From contig NC_134933.1 in the NCBI RefSeq assembly GCF_051020765.1, positions 13,055,461-13,119,460 on the forward strand: DNA of 64,000 bases, given 5' to 3'. This document shows, in pieces, positions 24,401 through 36,040 of this stretch. Made by a program: the position numbers and the translations under genes. The DNA is from Lasioglossum baleicum. Taxonomy: Eukaryota > Arthropoda > Insecta > Hymenoptera > Halictidae. The notes under the pieces are model-generated. The model was not told the DNA's origin. It did no database searches and saw nothing but the letters and a program-made list of their open reading frames with translations. Numbering within the stretch: position 1 is the stretch's first letter; each line of letters begins with the position of its first letter.

Positions 24401-27400
24401 CGCGGTGCAACTTTTCGCGAGAGCCTTCAAGCGTTTAAAGGACGCTATTAAGGGCGACGTGAAACAATTATCCTGCAACGGCAGTTTAAGCTGGGAGCAT
24501 GGCTACAGTCTCACCAACTTTATGCGTCTCGTAAGTTCGTTGGTAATCATTATTTATATCGCCGCAATGAATTAGCACCCGCGACATTCTCCTCGGATCT
24601 CTTTAAGCATAAAAATCTCGTACGATGCCCTCGTCTAGAAAGATTAAAGATGAAAAGATGTTGCTGGTGCAATTTGAGTGTGATGTTGCGGTAATAAAAT
24701 TAATTATTGTTGCCATTGACATTGTATTGCGGGAGTGTATGTATACCCAGGTAATTCTCGATGATTACACTTACAGAGCGAAATGGAAGGTTTGACCGGT
24801 TTGATTAAGTTCGACACGGCTGGGTTCCGCAGCGATTTCCAGTTGGACGTGGTGCGCGTGACGGAAGACGGCTTGAAGAAGATCGGAATGTGGAACAGCA
24901 CGAACAGCGTCGAATGGGTGACGGAAACTCGTCCTCCGAACTCAGACCACGAACTCAGTTTGCAGAATAAAACGTTCATCGTCTTGATAGCCATCGTACG
25001 TGCCACAATGAAATTTAACCCTTTGGTTGCCACGGACGAGATATCTCGCGCCCCGATATTTCCTGATAAACGCCTTTCGCGAGATATCTCGTCACCTAGC
25101 ACCAATATTTTCACATTATAGACAAATATGTTTTATACGTAACTATATTCTGATTTGTAAAAGGTAGAAATTAATGAAATCTTTATCTCGAGTAAAATGA
25201 CCGAACAGAACAGAACATATTTCGTCTATAATGTCAAACCACTGGTGCTAAGTGGCGAGATATCTCGCCAAAGGCGTTTATCGAGAAGTATCGGGTCGCG
25301 AGATATCTCGTCCGTGGCAACCAAAGGGTTAAAACATCTTCCCACATTCTTCGTCCTTTATAAGGACAGGTTTACCTTCGAAAAGTATAACACCAGTTCG
25401 AAACCTGATACTTCAGGTGAACATTGTCGCGGTGGAAAATGTTCATATTTTTCTTAGTTAGAATGAAACCAGAACGAATCGTGGCGTTGATAAAGAACCC
25501 TAGAAAATCGAGATAGTTTAATTAATGCAATAGAAACTTGAAAGTTAAAATTTGTCATGGGAATTGCTCACTTAATCCTTTTGCATCCTAGAAAGCCTAA
25601 TAAAATGTATTTTACTTTATCATTACTTATTGTACTACGTACGAAACTGATGATCTGATTTTTTAAGCATTATGAATGATTTATGCTACCTATTGCAGAG
25701 CCATCCTTACGGCATGCTGAAGAAATCCGCGGATATGATGACCGGAAATGACCGTTACGAAGGATTCGGAATCGATATCATTCAGGAGCTCAGCAAGCAA
25801 CTCGGCTTTAATTACACATTCGAAGTGCAAGCTGATAACGCGTACGGATCCTATTCGAAGAAGACGAAAAAATGGAATGGGATGCTCGCAAGAATTATGG
25901 CTGGTGTATGTTACAATATCGATGTAAAGGCATGCTACAGTTGTGAGAGCATTGAAATGCAATATCCAATAATGTTCTGTTGCAGGAGGCCGATCTGGCC
26001 ATTACCGATCTGACAATTACCGCGGAACGAGAGAGTGCGGTCGATTTTACGATGCCTTTTATGAATTTAGGTAGGAAGACATATTCGAAAATACTGGTTA
26101 TATTCAGCATCTTCCAACGTAATTATAGGCTTAAGATCGCTAATGCTTTATACAGGGTGATCGGTAACAACAACCGCAAAGGAAAAAATGTCGAATAAAA
26201 TTCTTCACGTTGTGATCCGTTTTCGAGAAAGTCGACTTTGAAAATCCATCAGGTTGATTCGTGATTTTCTCGAAAACGAAGTCTCGTATGAACAAATTTT
26301 ATTATTAATTTACATTGACGATGGTGTTTTAGAATTTGTAAAAATGTAATCACCTCAAGCAGTGAAACTTTATGCTTCAGGAATAAGTATTCTGTATCGA
26401 AAGCCGCAGAAGACACCGCCTAGTCTCTTCTCGTTTTTGTCGCCATTTTCCGCTGGGGTCTGGTGTTATTTGATGGGAGCTTACGTATCTGTCTCACTGC
26501 TGCTGTTCGTGATCGGCAGACTCTGTCCTGCTGAGTGGAACAACCCTTATCCATGTATAGAGGAGCCAGAAGAGTTGGAGAATCAATTCACTTTCAAGAA
26601 TTCCCTGTGGTTCACGATCGGTAGTATTATGCAGCAAGGTTCCGAAATAGCACCCATGTGAGTTCATTTTCCTAATGCTAATGTTTCGTTCGCACTACAA
26701 TGAGTCTTGAACGAAGAATTTTGATTTACACTCCCGCTCATAAGTCTTAGGATAGTGATCATATTAGGTTGGCAACTAAGTTCACGGCCTCCATATTTTC
26801 TCAAACAGTCATTTATATATATTTTCTAAGCACGAGTATTTTATATAAAATTAATCGCAAAACTCAGAGCTTTCCAATGATATAATGGTGATGATACAAA
26901 ATGGTCACTGAATGAGGTGGTTATAATGATACAATAAAAGAATTACGAAACGAAAGGTCGCGAATTTAGTTGCCAACTTAATATTTTTGTATTGAACTCC
27001 GTAAAAATGAAATGATCGTTGAATGCGAACAAATTTTTCCTTGTTCAAAGGTTTACATGTCAAGGAAAGGATACTGCACTCATATATCAAAAATCTTACC
27101 AAGAAGTAAGAAGATATTTATATTTTCTTTTCATCGCAATTTCACCTTTCTGGTTTCCAGTGGACTGTCAACGCGGATGATGGCTACTTCCTGGTGGTTC
27201 TTCTGCCTGATCATGGTATCTTCGTACACTGCCAATTTGGCGGCTTTTTTGACAGTCGAAACATTGGTATCGCCATTTAACAACGTCGAAGAGCTGGCCA
27301 AGAAGAAAACGATCAAGTACGGCGCTAAAGATGATGGAGCCACCTACGGATTCTTCAAAGTATGTTGATACATTGACTACAAATTATAAAGTTAAAAATT

Positions 27401-30371
27401 ATACATTTTATTATACAATATAGTTTATCGAGGGACTATCGATCAACGCCCAACGTAAAGATTTCAGGAGATTAACTTAGTTGTTAGTAGTAACGAATTT
27501 TACAGGCCCATTACAGCACCCGATGTACTTTTCAAATGTAAGAGATATATTTGCGAGTTTTAATTAGTTGCTGGTTTAGTAAAGCCAGAGTAGAACATGT
27601 GAATTTAAAAAGAAAGTATTAATACAAACGCTTTATTTAACCCAGATTTATTAACCACCCCTGGAAAGTTTTCTTGCTAATGGATCATGTGAGACGCTAC
27701 AGAGAATATTCCTCAAAACACAAAAAATCAATTAACGCCCTCCCAAAAAGTTGAAACTATTAAATCATTCTAAAAATTCGGTCGTCCTTGCAGGTGAAAT
27801 TTCAGCATTGAAAATTATTTTTCTTCAAATTGGAAATTTTCTGCAGCGACATTTTTCGAAAGCCAATAACGACAGATTTTTAGGAGTGACTTAATATTTT
27901 CTTTAAAAACGTTACCCTACATTTGGATAGTTTTAATCGTACAGTAATTAGTAATCACACACATTTGTAATTAAAATATGTATAACAGAAAACTAATCTT
28001 TCGATGCTGTGTCATACCCTCCTCGTAGTCAGTCATAGATTTAACTTAGGACGCAGCACTTAGTTTCTTGATCCCTCTACTAACCGAATATTAGTGTCAC
28101 ACATAATTCCTCTTGTGAATTAGGCATATGAAAGTTGGTGTCTGTCTTTCTAATTCAGTTTTTTTAAAGAGTTATGCTCATTCCAAGGAATCCAGCTACC
28201 CGACGTACCGGGAGATGTTCGCATACATGAAAGCCAACAAAAAAGAGGTCCTGACGGGGGACAACGACGCTGGTGTGAAGAAGGTCCTGACGGAAGACTA
28301 TGCTTTCTTGATGGAGTCCAGCTCGATCGAGTACATCACCGAGAGATACTGCAACGTAACGCAGGTCGGTGGACTCCTGGACGCAAAGAGTTATGGGATC
28401 GCAATGAAAAAATGTAAGTTAATTACGTTAGTTAGTAACAAAACTTCTAAAAGACAGTAGTTCTTTTCTTCCCCTCTGTTGCTGTCTTTTTTATTGTTTA
28501 AAGTGGAAGGAGTTTTACAGATGCATAAAATCTTCAATCTAATAATAACTTGACCGTTTCCACTCGGTTGTTCCCTCTGAGGAACCACTAAAAATTGTTG
28601 TACTATTATTCAAAACATTGTTTAGGTATTGTATGCGGTATTATACCAATTTCATATCCATAAAATTTCAAAAATCATACGGAATGGAAATATTCTAGAT
28701 CGGAGGAAATGTTTAAATCTCCAGTTAAAATAGCTCCGAGTGGAAAGGGTTAAACCATTGAAACACAAGTTGTACATCTTATCCAATGAATAATAATATG
28801 TATCGTTGCAATCAGAAAAAAAACATTGAACAGAATGTTACACAGTTCCTGTTAACACCTTATGCTTTACAGTCCCGTTAAGATAATCTCGAACAATTAT
28901 AGATTTAAAATTATTAAGACACTCACAGCAAATATACATCTTTTACTGACCCTTTCGATAATTGAATTGCAGATTCTCCTCATCGCCATTCGTTAAACAC
29001 TGCCGTGTTGAGGCTGCAGCAGAGTGGTTTGATCACAGAGCTGAAGAAAAAATGGTGGACGCAGAAACGAGGAGGAGGAAAATGTCGGGTATGTAGGCGG
29101 ACCGGGAAAATTCCGAATGAACATAAATACATCATTAATTAATCGCGAAACATTTTATAGGAGGATGGCGGCGGTAGTCAAGCCGAAGAACTGGGTCTTG
29201 ATAACGTAGGAGGCGTCTTCTTAGTATTGAGCGTGGGCGTCGCGTCGAGCTTCTTTTACACTCTATTAGAGCTTCTTTGGGATGTTGCTGTCACATCCAG
29301 ACGTGAAAACGTAAGTGTGTTGCGTGTTTGACTCTCTAGTATCGATAAATTATGACGAGCATGCCTCGATCTTAATTTATTAATTAAAGTTTCGTTGCTT
29401 TGTACCGTTCCAGGCTAAAATGTCCTCTATTTTATGAAACCTCGAGAATGCTTTTTTACCATGTAATTTCTAACCATGCAAACGAATGATAATAGTATAC
29501 ATGCAATACTGTTTACACGATATTTTTTATAACGTTTATATCATACAGTTTGGCTGGTGATTATTAGACCGCGGATCTTTATGCATTTATATCAAAATTG
29601 AGTAGATGAAATCGAAAATTGTTGAAAAATTTTCATACTCGAAGATGTCAATACAGGGTGTGGCCGGACGGATGGTACAACCGAGTAGGGGGTGATACTA
29701 CATGTAAAAATAAGTCGAAAAAAAAGGAATAACATTTTTTCGTTTGACGCTTCGTTCTCGAGAAATTCGAGTTTGAAAATGCAGCGAATACACGTCTGAC
29801 GCGTCTGACCATGATCATCCAAATCTACTTTGTGCATATACTAAAGCACGCGAACCTAGCGTAACTTTAAACTCGATTTTCTCGAAAACGAAGCGTCAAA
29901 CGAAAAAATGTTATTCCTTTTTTCGACTTATGTTTACATGTAGTATCACCCCCTGCTCGGTTGTACCACCCGTTCGGCCACACCCTGCATACAATTCCTT
30001 CTCTATTAAAATCATTAAAGGAAGAAATAACATTCAATTTAGTTTCTACTTTTTGCAATCGACGCAGACAATTTTTATTTTGCATAAAACACACGTCACC
30101 GATTCCGATGATCTTAAACTATGTCGTCAAGGTCGTGTGTGTCCTCAAGATAGAAGTTCCTGTGGTGACGTGTATTATTGTTTCACAGGTTTCGTTCATA
30201 CAAGAACTGCTGACTGAGCTGAAGTTCATTATAAAGTTTAACAGCGAGCCGAAACCGGTGCGAAGAAGAAAAGGATCTTCGAACAGAAGCAGAGAAGATA
30301 GTACAAGAGGTTGCACACCTCCTTACGGTTTCATACCTGTGATTAGAACGTCGAGCTCTGACGACAAGTGA
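21443..30371 (+). CDS. Kainate-type ionotropic glutamate receptor subunit, complete gene (15 coding exons, 892 aa)
   Basis: Exons: 21443-21515, 21933-22091, 22734-22915, 23486-23643, 23955-24096, 24228-24530, 24777-24995, 25699-25905, 25986-26070, 26381-26657, 27161-27359, 28188-28413, 28973-29088, 29161-29310, 30189-30371 (TGA 30369-30371). All borders are GT-AG and the phases join to one 2679-nt frame. ATG 21443 follows an in-frame TAG at 21431 and opens a signal peptide (MMLVKCLPFVFISCALG). The N-terminal domain runs to about residue 400 (VCELMGTGVAGIFGPQ). S1 has YGMLKKS and the ligand-carboxylate Arg496 in LTITAERE. M1 is about 535-557. The pore loop is GSIMQQGSE, with an unedited Gln594 at the Q/R site. 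M3 has SSYTANLAAFLTVE (622-635). S2 has DDGATYGFFK and the ligand Glu711 in FLMESSS. M4 is about 800-822, then a basic tail of roughly 65 residues. Odd: Asp489 stands where kainate receptors usually have Pro. It lies tandem to the 836-10499 paralogue and shares its intron phases. AATAAA lies 92 nt after the stop. Confidence 0.93.
21668..21868. mobile_element. AGACTGCGGAT-family MITE in intron 1 of the second receptor gene
   Basis: Ends TAGATTGCGGATCTTTATGC and GCATAAACATCCGCAGTCTA. The interior matches the copy at 48453-48660 (AATTCGAYAGARTTTAGT, TCTACAAAGGCT), defining a second subfamily. Confidence 0.75.
23695..23728. mobile_element. 34-bp minimal palindrome in intron 4 of the second receptor gene
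   Basis: ACAGGATTTCCCAAAAA followed at once by its near reverse complement TTTTTGGGACCGCCTGT, flanked by TAT/ATA. It looks like two MITE termini joined with the interior lost, or a hairpin-derived remnant. Confidence 0.5.
25015..25332. mobile_element. TTAA-flanked piggyBac-like MITE in intron 7 of the second receptor gene
   Basis: TTAACCCTTTGGTTGCCACG at the left, and CGTGGCAACCAAAGGGTTAA at the right, form perfect inverted ends including the TTAA target typical of piggyBac transposons. Subterminal CGAGATATCTCG palindromes are repeated four times. It starts about 20 bp after the splice donor of exon 7. Confidence 0.85.
26153..26310. mobile_element. ACAGGGTG-type MITE fragment in intron 9 of the second receptor gene
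   Basis: Starts ACAGGGTGATCGG and holds inverted blocks GTTTTCGAGAAAGTCGACTT and GATTTTCTCGAAAACGAAGT, similar to the interior of the 29654-29987 element. No matching right terminus was found. Confidence 0.5.
26764..26981. mobile_element. Mariner-type MITE in intron 10 of the second receptor gene (218 bp)
   Basis: Inverted ends TTAGGTTGGCAACTAAGTTC and AATTTAGTTGCCAACTTAA with TA flanks. The interior is AT-rich without an open frame. Confidence 0.75.
28550..28753. mobile_element. TTAA-type MITE in intron 12 of the second receptor gene
   Basis: The right end TAGCTCCGAGTGGAAAGGGTTAA and the interior blocks ACCACTAAAAATTGTTGTAC and CCAATTTCATATCCATAAAA match the copy at 39019-39259. The left end is degraded (TTGACCG instead of TTAACCC). 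Confidence 0.7.
29565..30091. mobile_element. AGACTGCGGAT-family MITE split by a younger insertion, intron 14 of the second receptor gene
   Basis: The left part starts TTAGACCGCGGATCTTTATG. The right part (29988-30091) ends in the family motif ATTTTTATTTTGCATAAA with a decayed terminus. The 334-bp element at 29654-29987 interrupts it. Confidence 0.65.
29654..29987. mobile_element. ACAGGGTG-type palindromic MITE nested in another MITE (334 bp)
   Basis: Left CAGGGTGTGGCCGGACGGAT and right CGTTCGGCCACACCCTG are inverted. The match continues inward for over 100 bp, through GTAGTATCACCCCCTGCTCG and AAAAAATGTTATTCC. No coding capacity. Confidence 0.85.
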
Positions 30372-30463
30372 AACTGACAAAGCAATCACGTGACACGAGC
30401 GGCAACCATTAACATTAAAAAAAGTACGATGTTTTTTCGCAGAATACGACTGGCGCAGGTGTA

Positions 30464-30469
30464 AATAAA
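30464..30469 (+). promoter_or_regulatory. Candidate polyadenylation signal AATAAA of the second receptor gene
   Basis: A canonical AATAAA lies 92 nt after the stop codon of the complete kainate receptor gene, the first such hexamer I see downstream. It would give a short 3' UTR of roughly 110-120 nt. Other A-rich hexamers occur further on, so a longer 3' UTR is possible. Confidence 0.45.
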
Positions 30470-33400
30470 ATTCATCCATCTCGAATTTAAATAAGCATTT
30501 CAATTTGCTGGTTGCGACCACACCCAACTTTCCCATTGCGTGACAGTCAACTTCCCATCATTGGTCACGCACAATTGAGCGTGTGAGAAGGTCTGAAACA
30601 TCTGTTCTGCACTGGCATGCAATTTCCTTTCCACGACATTCTGAGAACACCCGGTTACAGCGTCTCTCAAATTACCGAACAAAAGCATACGACCGAGCTG
30701 TACATATCAATGCATTTGTATCTAGTTAATTACGAGACGTACAGGAAGTGGGAGCAGTGTAAAATATAGTATAACAGTGTAATACAAAAATAACAATATA
30801 AAAGAAATATAGACTTTATGTTGACAAGATCAATTCAAGGGTATACGTTGAGAAGTATATATATTATAACATAGCGGACGATTTACTTACATTAAAGCAT
30901 ACATTTTAGGTAAAACGTGTGTGCGAAAAACATACAATTACTTTATAAATAGACTCTGAAACACAGCGCTCTTTATAATGAAGAAATTAGGGCTACGCTA
31001 TCTTGTAGAAGGTACCAGAATCATTATGCGCCATAAAACCAATTTCTAGACACCATTTCCCTCGTTCAGGACCTTTTCCAATATCCTGCAATAATAATTT
31101 ACAGAATTCTGTGATGGTCACCAAAATGGTTTTTACCCCCCTACATCGACGATTCGTCACGCTGCAGGGCATTTCGAATTGAACTATAAAAAGTTCGTTT
31201 TGTCCTTGCGACGGTGTAAAACGGCGTCGTAAAAGGAATTTCACGATCGCGTAGGCATTCTGGTTTTTCCGGTTTCAGCTGTGTGTGAACGCGGGGTATC
31301 GTCAATTTTCTTCGCTCCGAAAAGGCAAAAAGGATATCGATTCTGCGCGGACTAAAATCTGTCCAGCGAATCACCGCTGGAGGACGTCCCATAGATGCCC
31401 AATCAGTTCATTTATCGAGGACATTCTTTCATTCACCCTCTCGCTCCAAGGTGCACGCGATGCAACGGCTTAATTGCACTCGTATCTGATTCGTTTATCC
31501 TGGTAGAGTGCTGCTATCTCCTACGAGCTGTTGAAGCGTCTGCGACTCTCATCGGTAAGGTAGCGGCCGAATCTGTTTCTCAATCGTCGATACGAACCTG
31601 GTGTTCGGTCACACTGATGTGTCCTAGTGTGAAAATAAATCTGATATCAAATTGATATTTCCGTGATAGATTTTCTGGACCGCGAACGCCGGTTTACCGT
31701 TTCCGAGGCTCTTTTACCATCGGAGTATAGGGATAGATCATAGCGCTTATTACGGTGAGAACTGAAACTCGAATACATTTAACCCGCGCTTCCTGAACCC
31801 TTATCACGATTTGCCATGCCTAAATCGCACAGTGGGACAAGTGCCTGATCTAGCTGGAAAAAGTCATGACTAGACTGCGGATCTTTATGCAAAATAACAC
31901 TTTTCTTCGTCAATTACAAGAGAGAGATTCTGGAGCCAAATAAAAATTTATTACTTTCTCTAATACTGTTAACAGGGCAAAAGTAACGTGTCGAGATTCT
32001 TAGACTCTTTTCATGTTTTTACCGTCTAAAATTGCGGCTGTTCAGTTTGTGTAATGAATGCATAAAATCCGCAGTCTAGTCATGACACTTGAATAAGATA
32101 TTCCGACATCTCGAAAGACTGCTTAGTTGAAAGAGATAGACGTAGTTTCGATGCAATAAACTATTAATCCTCTTGAAGGATTTGACGCCGAGGGACAGCC
32201 AGTCCGTCACACTCCGGATTTCCGGGGATCTTAAACTCGTGAGAAACTCCTGCGAGATCACTGGAGGCACCTCGTGAACTTTTGATTACCCAGAGATCCT
32301 GCTGCACGTACGTCAGAATTTTGGAAGTTTCGACAAATAAACTTTAGAGCATTGAGAATGACACCAGTGCATCTGACGTATTGACGTAAATTCGGATCAA
32401 CCAGAACAAGTATTTCAACTTTATAGCTATTATACAGTCTGCCCCAGAATCCTAAATCGGAGTATGTGATAGTACTTGAGAAAATAATCCAAAGATATTG
32501 AATAACAAAATTCGTGAATAACAAAATGCATCTTAAACAATCATAATAGATTTAATCAGATGCAGCACAAAAAAATGATTTACTGAAGATGCATTAGAAG
32601 AAAGGTTCGTTTCTAGAGCATGAAAGTAAATAAGAAGGTTGTACGATATTCAGGACATGATCGTGATTTACGTAACGAAATTCCGAGTTCTTTCACGTCG
32701 CATGAAATCCTCTGTCTAAATGGAAACCCATAAACTAGCGTGAAACGCTCCCGGATATACGTTCGAGCAGAACTATCATACAAACGGTTGTAATAAAATG
32801 ACAATTTACATCTTACGTTCGGTATGAACGCATTACGTATCCACCGCGTTCTCAGCGAGTATGACAGACATTTTTAGAGCACCGGCTTTTATAGCGGCTC
32901 TGCACTTTCACACAATATTCTTTGCACATTTACCGACTGTGATTTAATTCCTACGTTGACAGTAATATTCGGCAAATTACCATTCCCTCACTCTGAATAC
33001 TCAGTAAGTCACGCGTGTCTCGTAATTAACAGAATCACTTCGATAATTCCCAGCAGGGCCGATAATCCGAACCGCTGTCCGGTAATTAATTACAAAGACT
33101 TATTGGTGATTTAATCGAACGATAATCAGAATAGCTGCGCGCTAATCGGATTACAGATTGGTTAAGCTCTGCGGCGGAGCAAGCAACACCGACCTGAAAT
33201 TCTGCGAGGCGAAGCGCAAATGGTTAAGAACCCGATCGACCGTAATTCTTCTTTCGCCACAACTGCAACTGTTGGCGCGCGTTCCACATTCGCCGCGAAA
33301 AATTCCAATGGCACCGGCGACACTTATCGCCGTGACATTTCCATGTGGGATGCATTAAAAGGTCGGCCGACGCGACTGGCTCCTGTAAAAATGGAGGCGT

Positions 33401-33524
33401 CGCGTAACGCTTTTAAAACACTGCTCGGTCCAACTGCGACAAACTACAGGGTGTCCCTTTGAGTCTCTTATTTTCGACTTTTGAATTGCTTTTACGGCGC
33501 CCCCAGGGTTGTTCCAAATAATTT
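30470..33524. other. Intergenic region downstream of the second receptor gene
   Basis: No gene recognised. It contains one intact MITE (31871-32079, listed separately). Open frames of 60-90 codons on both strands show no domains. Confidence 0.5.
31871..32079. mobile_element. AGACTGCGGAT-family MITE (209 bp), intact copy with extended inverted flanks
   Basis: Left GTCATGACTAGACTGCGGAT and right ATCCGCAGTCTAGTCATGAC (as TCCGCAGTCTAGTCATGAC) are perfect inverted repeats that extend eight bases beyond the usual terminus. The interior matches 47326-47526 and 62913-63087 only in the terminal blocks. Confidence 0.8.
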
Positions 33525-33746
33525 TTAACCCCTTCCCCTACAATATCGGGTCTGTTTAATTTCTAAGTGTCTAATAAATATATGTGTCTATGCTACTAAT
33601 TTCCTTTAAACCGAAATAAACTTCTAATACATAGAATATATAAACATACAACACATATAAATTTTCTCCTTTTTAGAAAATTGTAGGAAGTACAAAAAAG
33701 TTCTAATCACTAAAACCGTAAAATAAATGGTAGGGCAAGGGGTTGA
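33525..33746. mobile_element. TTAA-type MITE, family TTAACCCCTTSCCCTACAAT
   Basis: Left TTAACCCCTTCCCCTACAAT and right TGGTAGGGCAAGGGGTTGAA. The same family occurs at 60014-60273 and as a fragment at about 56850-56896. Inside are CTAATCACTAAAACCGTAAA and AT-rich DNA. Confidence 0.7.
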
Positions 33747-34619
33747 AAGTTATGGTTTTCAAGAAAATTGAGAAAAATGTCGGGCCACAATCCAAACATT
33801 TTTTCTGAAATTTCAAAATTAAAGTAAATTCGAATTAGCGTCCCGCGAATATATAGCGATGATTTCAGAGATTCGTGTTTCCGGTCATTGACGCTTGGCA
33901 AACAAAACTCGGAGATACCCGTCTCCGGTCCTAAAAGTGTTTTCATAGAGATTCGTGTTTCCGGTCATTAACGGTTGGTAAACGAAAGACGGAGGTTCTC
34001 GTTCTCGAGAACCGCAAATTATGTGATCAAAACTGGTCAAACTGTTTTTAGAATTCCCTAGTGAACGTAACTCTTGCGCATCATCAACGTTACACTCGGA
34101 TCGGTCTACATTCTTCGGTCCCCATCCCACGGTCGCCGAAAGCCGCGTTTAATGGCCCGCGAGTTTACGAGGTTGCGGTCGGAATCGATGACACAGACAC
34201 TCAGGAATCCCGGATTGCCGAGAGAGCCGGGGCTCGGGACCTTCTATGCCTGTCGAGCCGCGCCGACCTGAACAGCGTCGTCGGCCCACCTTTATAGACG
34301 CACCTTCCAGGCGCCTATTCAAAGGTACCATCGAACGCACACCTCGTGGGTGGGGATGCTTGCAGTCTCGCAAGTAGAGATGGGATCAAGTATATTGCAA
34401 GTGCCGCCCCACTAACTTTACGGCTGTACGTAGTATTGGGAAGAGGTTTGACTAATGGTGGGGACCTTGAGGATCTCGGAGGGGAACAAATTGGAACTCC
34501 CTGATATAGGGCAGCGACGAACACGGTAGGGGCCCCTCAAACTCCTGCTTCTCCCACCAATCTCTCTTTCATACAGCGGATGATGGGGGATAGTGGGTCC
34601 TATGCTCGGGAAGGTTTTA

Positions 34620-34897
34620 AAAAATTCATTTTTTACAAGCACAATTTGCAACAAAAATATCTGGAAAAATTCTGTAAAATGCGCCTTGGGATCCAAAATA
34701 TGTCACATTATTTTCAGAATTTTAGAACGCAGCAGAGGCCGGAAAATGCACGGAAAAGCGTAAAATCTAATTTACCCTTTAACTATCCTCGCGGGAAAGC
34801 CAGAGGGTTGAAATTTTACTCGGAGGTGTTTTTCTTGGTCAACTTTCGAATGGTTCGATAGCCATTGAAAAACCTCTAAGGGCAGTTTTGACCATCA
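34620..34897 (+). repeat. Interspersed repeat, family with end GATCAAAACTGCCCTTAGAG
   Basis: Contains TTTTAGAACGCAGCAGAGGC, GGAAAATGCACGGAAAAGCG and the end AACCTCTAAGGGCAGTTTTG. Plus-oriented copy of the repeat at 14383-14640, 51773-52045 and 52165-52620. Confidence 0.65.
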
Positions 34898-36040
34898 TAA
34901 CACATTACCGACCGGTGATTATTATATAATATTGAAAAATCTATGGTACATGGCTAAACACTTTTTAATGGAACCTTCAATAGCAACACAATTTTCATTG
35001 TGAACTATCAAGTCACTCTCAATATCGTCATCTAATAATTTCATTTAAGATTGCAATGTAAAAGAAAATTTCTATGCTTTCTTTTGGTACAGCACAATTA
35101 TTGAATAACCTATTAATAGGCTTCCAGTAGATAAAGAGATAATCGGCTAGGCCATTTCGTTCGAATTGGTCACTACAGCCTGCATCACACGCTCGTAAAT
35201 GTTATGAATGCCTAAAAGCTGCAGGCTGCTTATGAGTATGTAATAGTTGAAACATGTAGAACGAAACTCGCGCCCTGAAATTGATTCAGATTCGTGAGCA
35301 AGTATTAAACTTGATCCCATCCCTACTAGCGAGGTAGTATTAAAAGGCCATTAAACGGCCGGACATGACATGTGGCTTTGTGCGTATGCCCGCGACCCTC
35401 GCCGCAAACGAATCTACCCCTTTCCCCCTCATCTACTTGCCGCCCGTACTAATAAAACCATATGAAATAACCGGGGCAAGATCTCGCCTTGCTGTTTTCA
35501 AGAGCGTTATGAATAGACCGAAGATGTTTATGCATTTATGTCAAATAAGCATACATAAAACGCCATCGAATGCGTTAGCCATAAAATATAAATTACAATT
35601 AAATTGAATATTGTTTGTGCGTCAGCGTTAACGTATTGCAGTCATTCGGAGAGAATGTAATCTTCTGATCAGCTCCACTTCTTCGGGTCTACGGCGCGAT
35701 ATGAAAAGTGATCTTTCAAATAATTACTTCCTACGGTAAATAAACGTACAGTGCTAAACAAAAGACACTACTATACATATTTATATTTTTCCTATATTTA
35801 AAAGTGGAAAAAGTACGCTTTTTAGTTTAGATAAGATAATTTAGTTTAGTTTAGATTTCAGGAAACACCATGTATACTTGCCGTGGCGTTTAACAAAAAA
35901 TGTCGTCTAACAACAACAAAATAAATTATATGTGTCGCGCACACCGATCCGGCTGGAATGTCGCGCGGGGTGTAAATATCTGGTCCGCGCGTCTGCTTTT
36001 AGTAACCGGGCCTCTCGTTCGCATTGGGGACGTAGATATA
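34898..36040. other. Intergenic region, no gene recognised
   Basis: AT-rich. A degraded half of the AGACTGCGGAT MITE (ATAGACCGAAGATGTTTATG) lies at about 35512. Otherwise nothing I can name. Confidence 0.45.

Noticed and set aside
28159..28187. Upstream acceptor TTCAG at 28158 for exon 12 of the second receptor gene
   Set aside because: In the required phase it gives TTT TTT TAA, an immediate stop. The acceptor at 28186-28187 keeps the frame and gives the expected ESSYPTY start.
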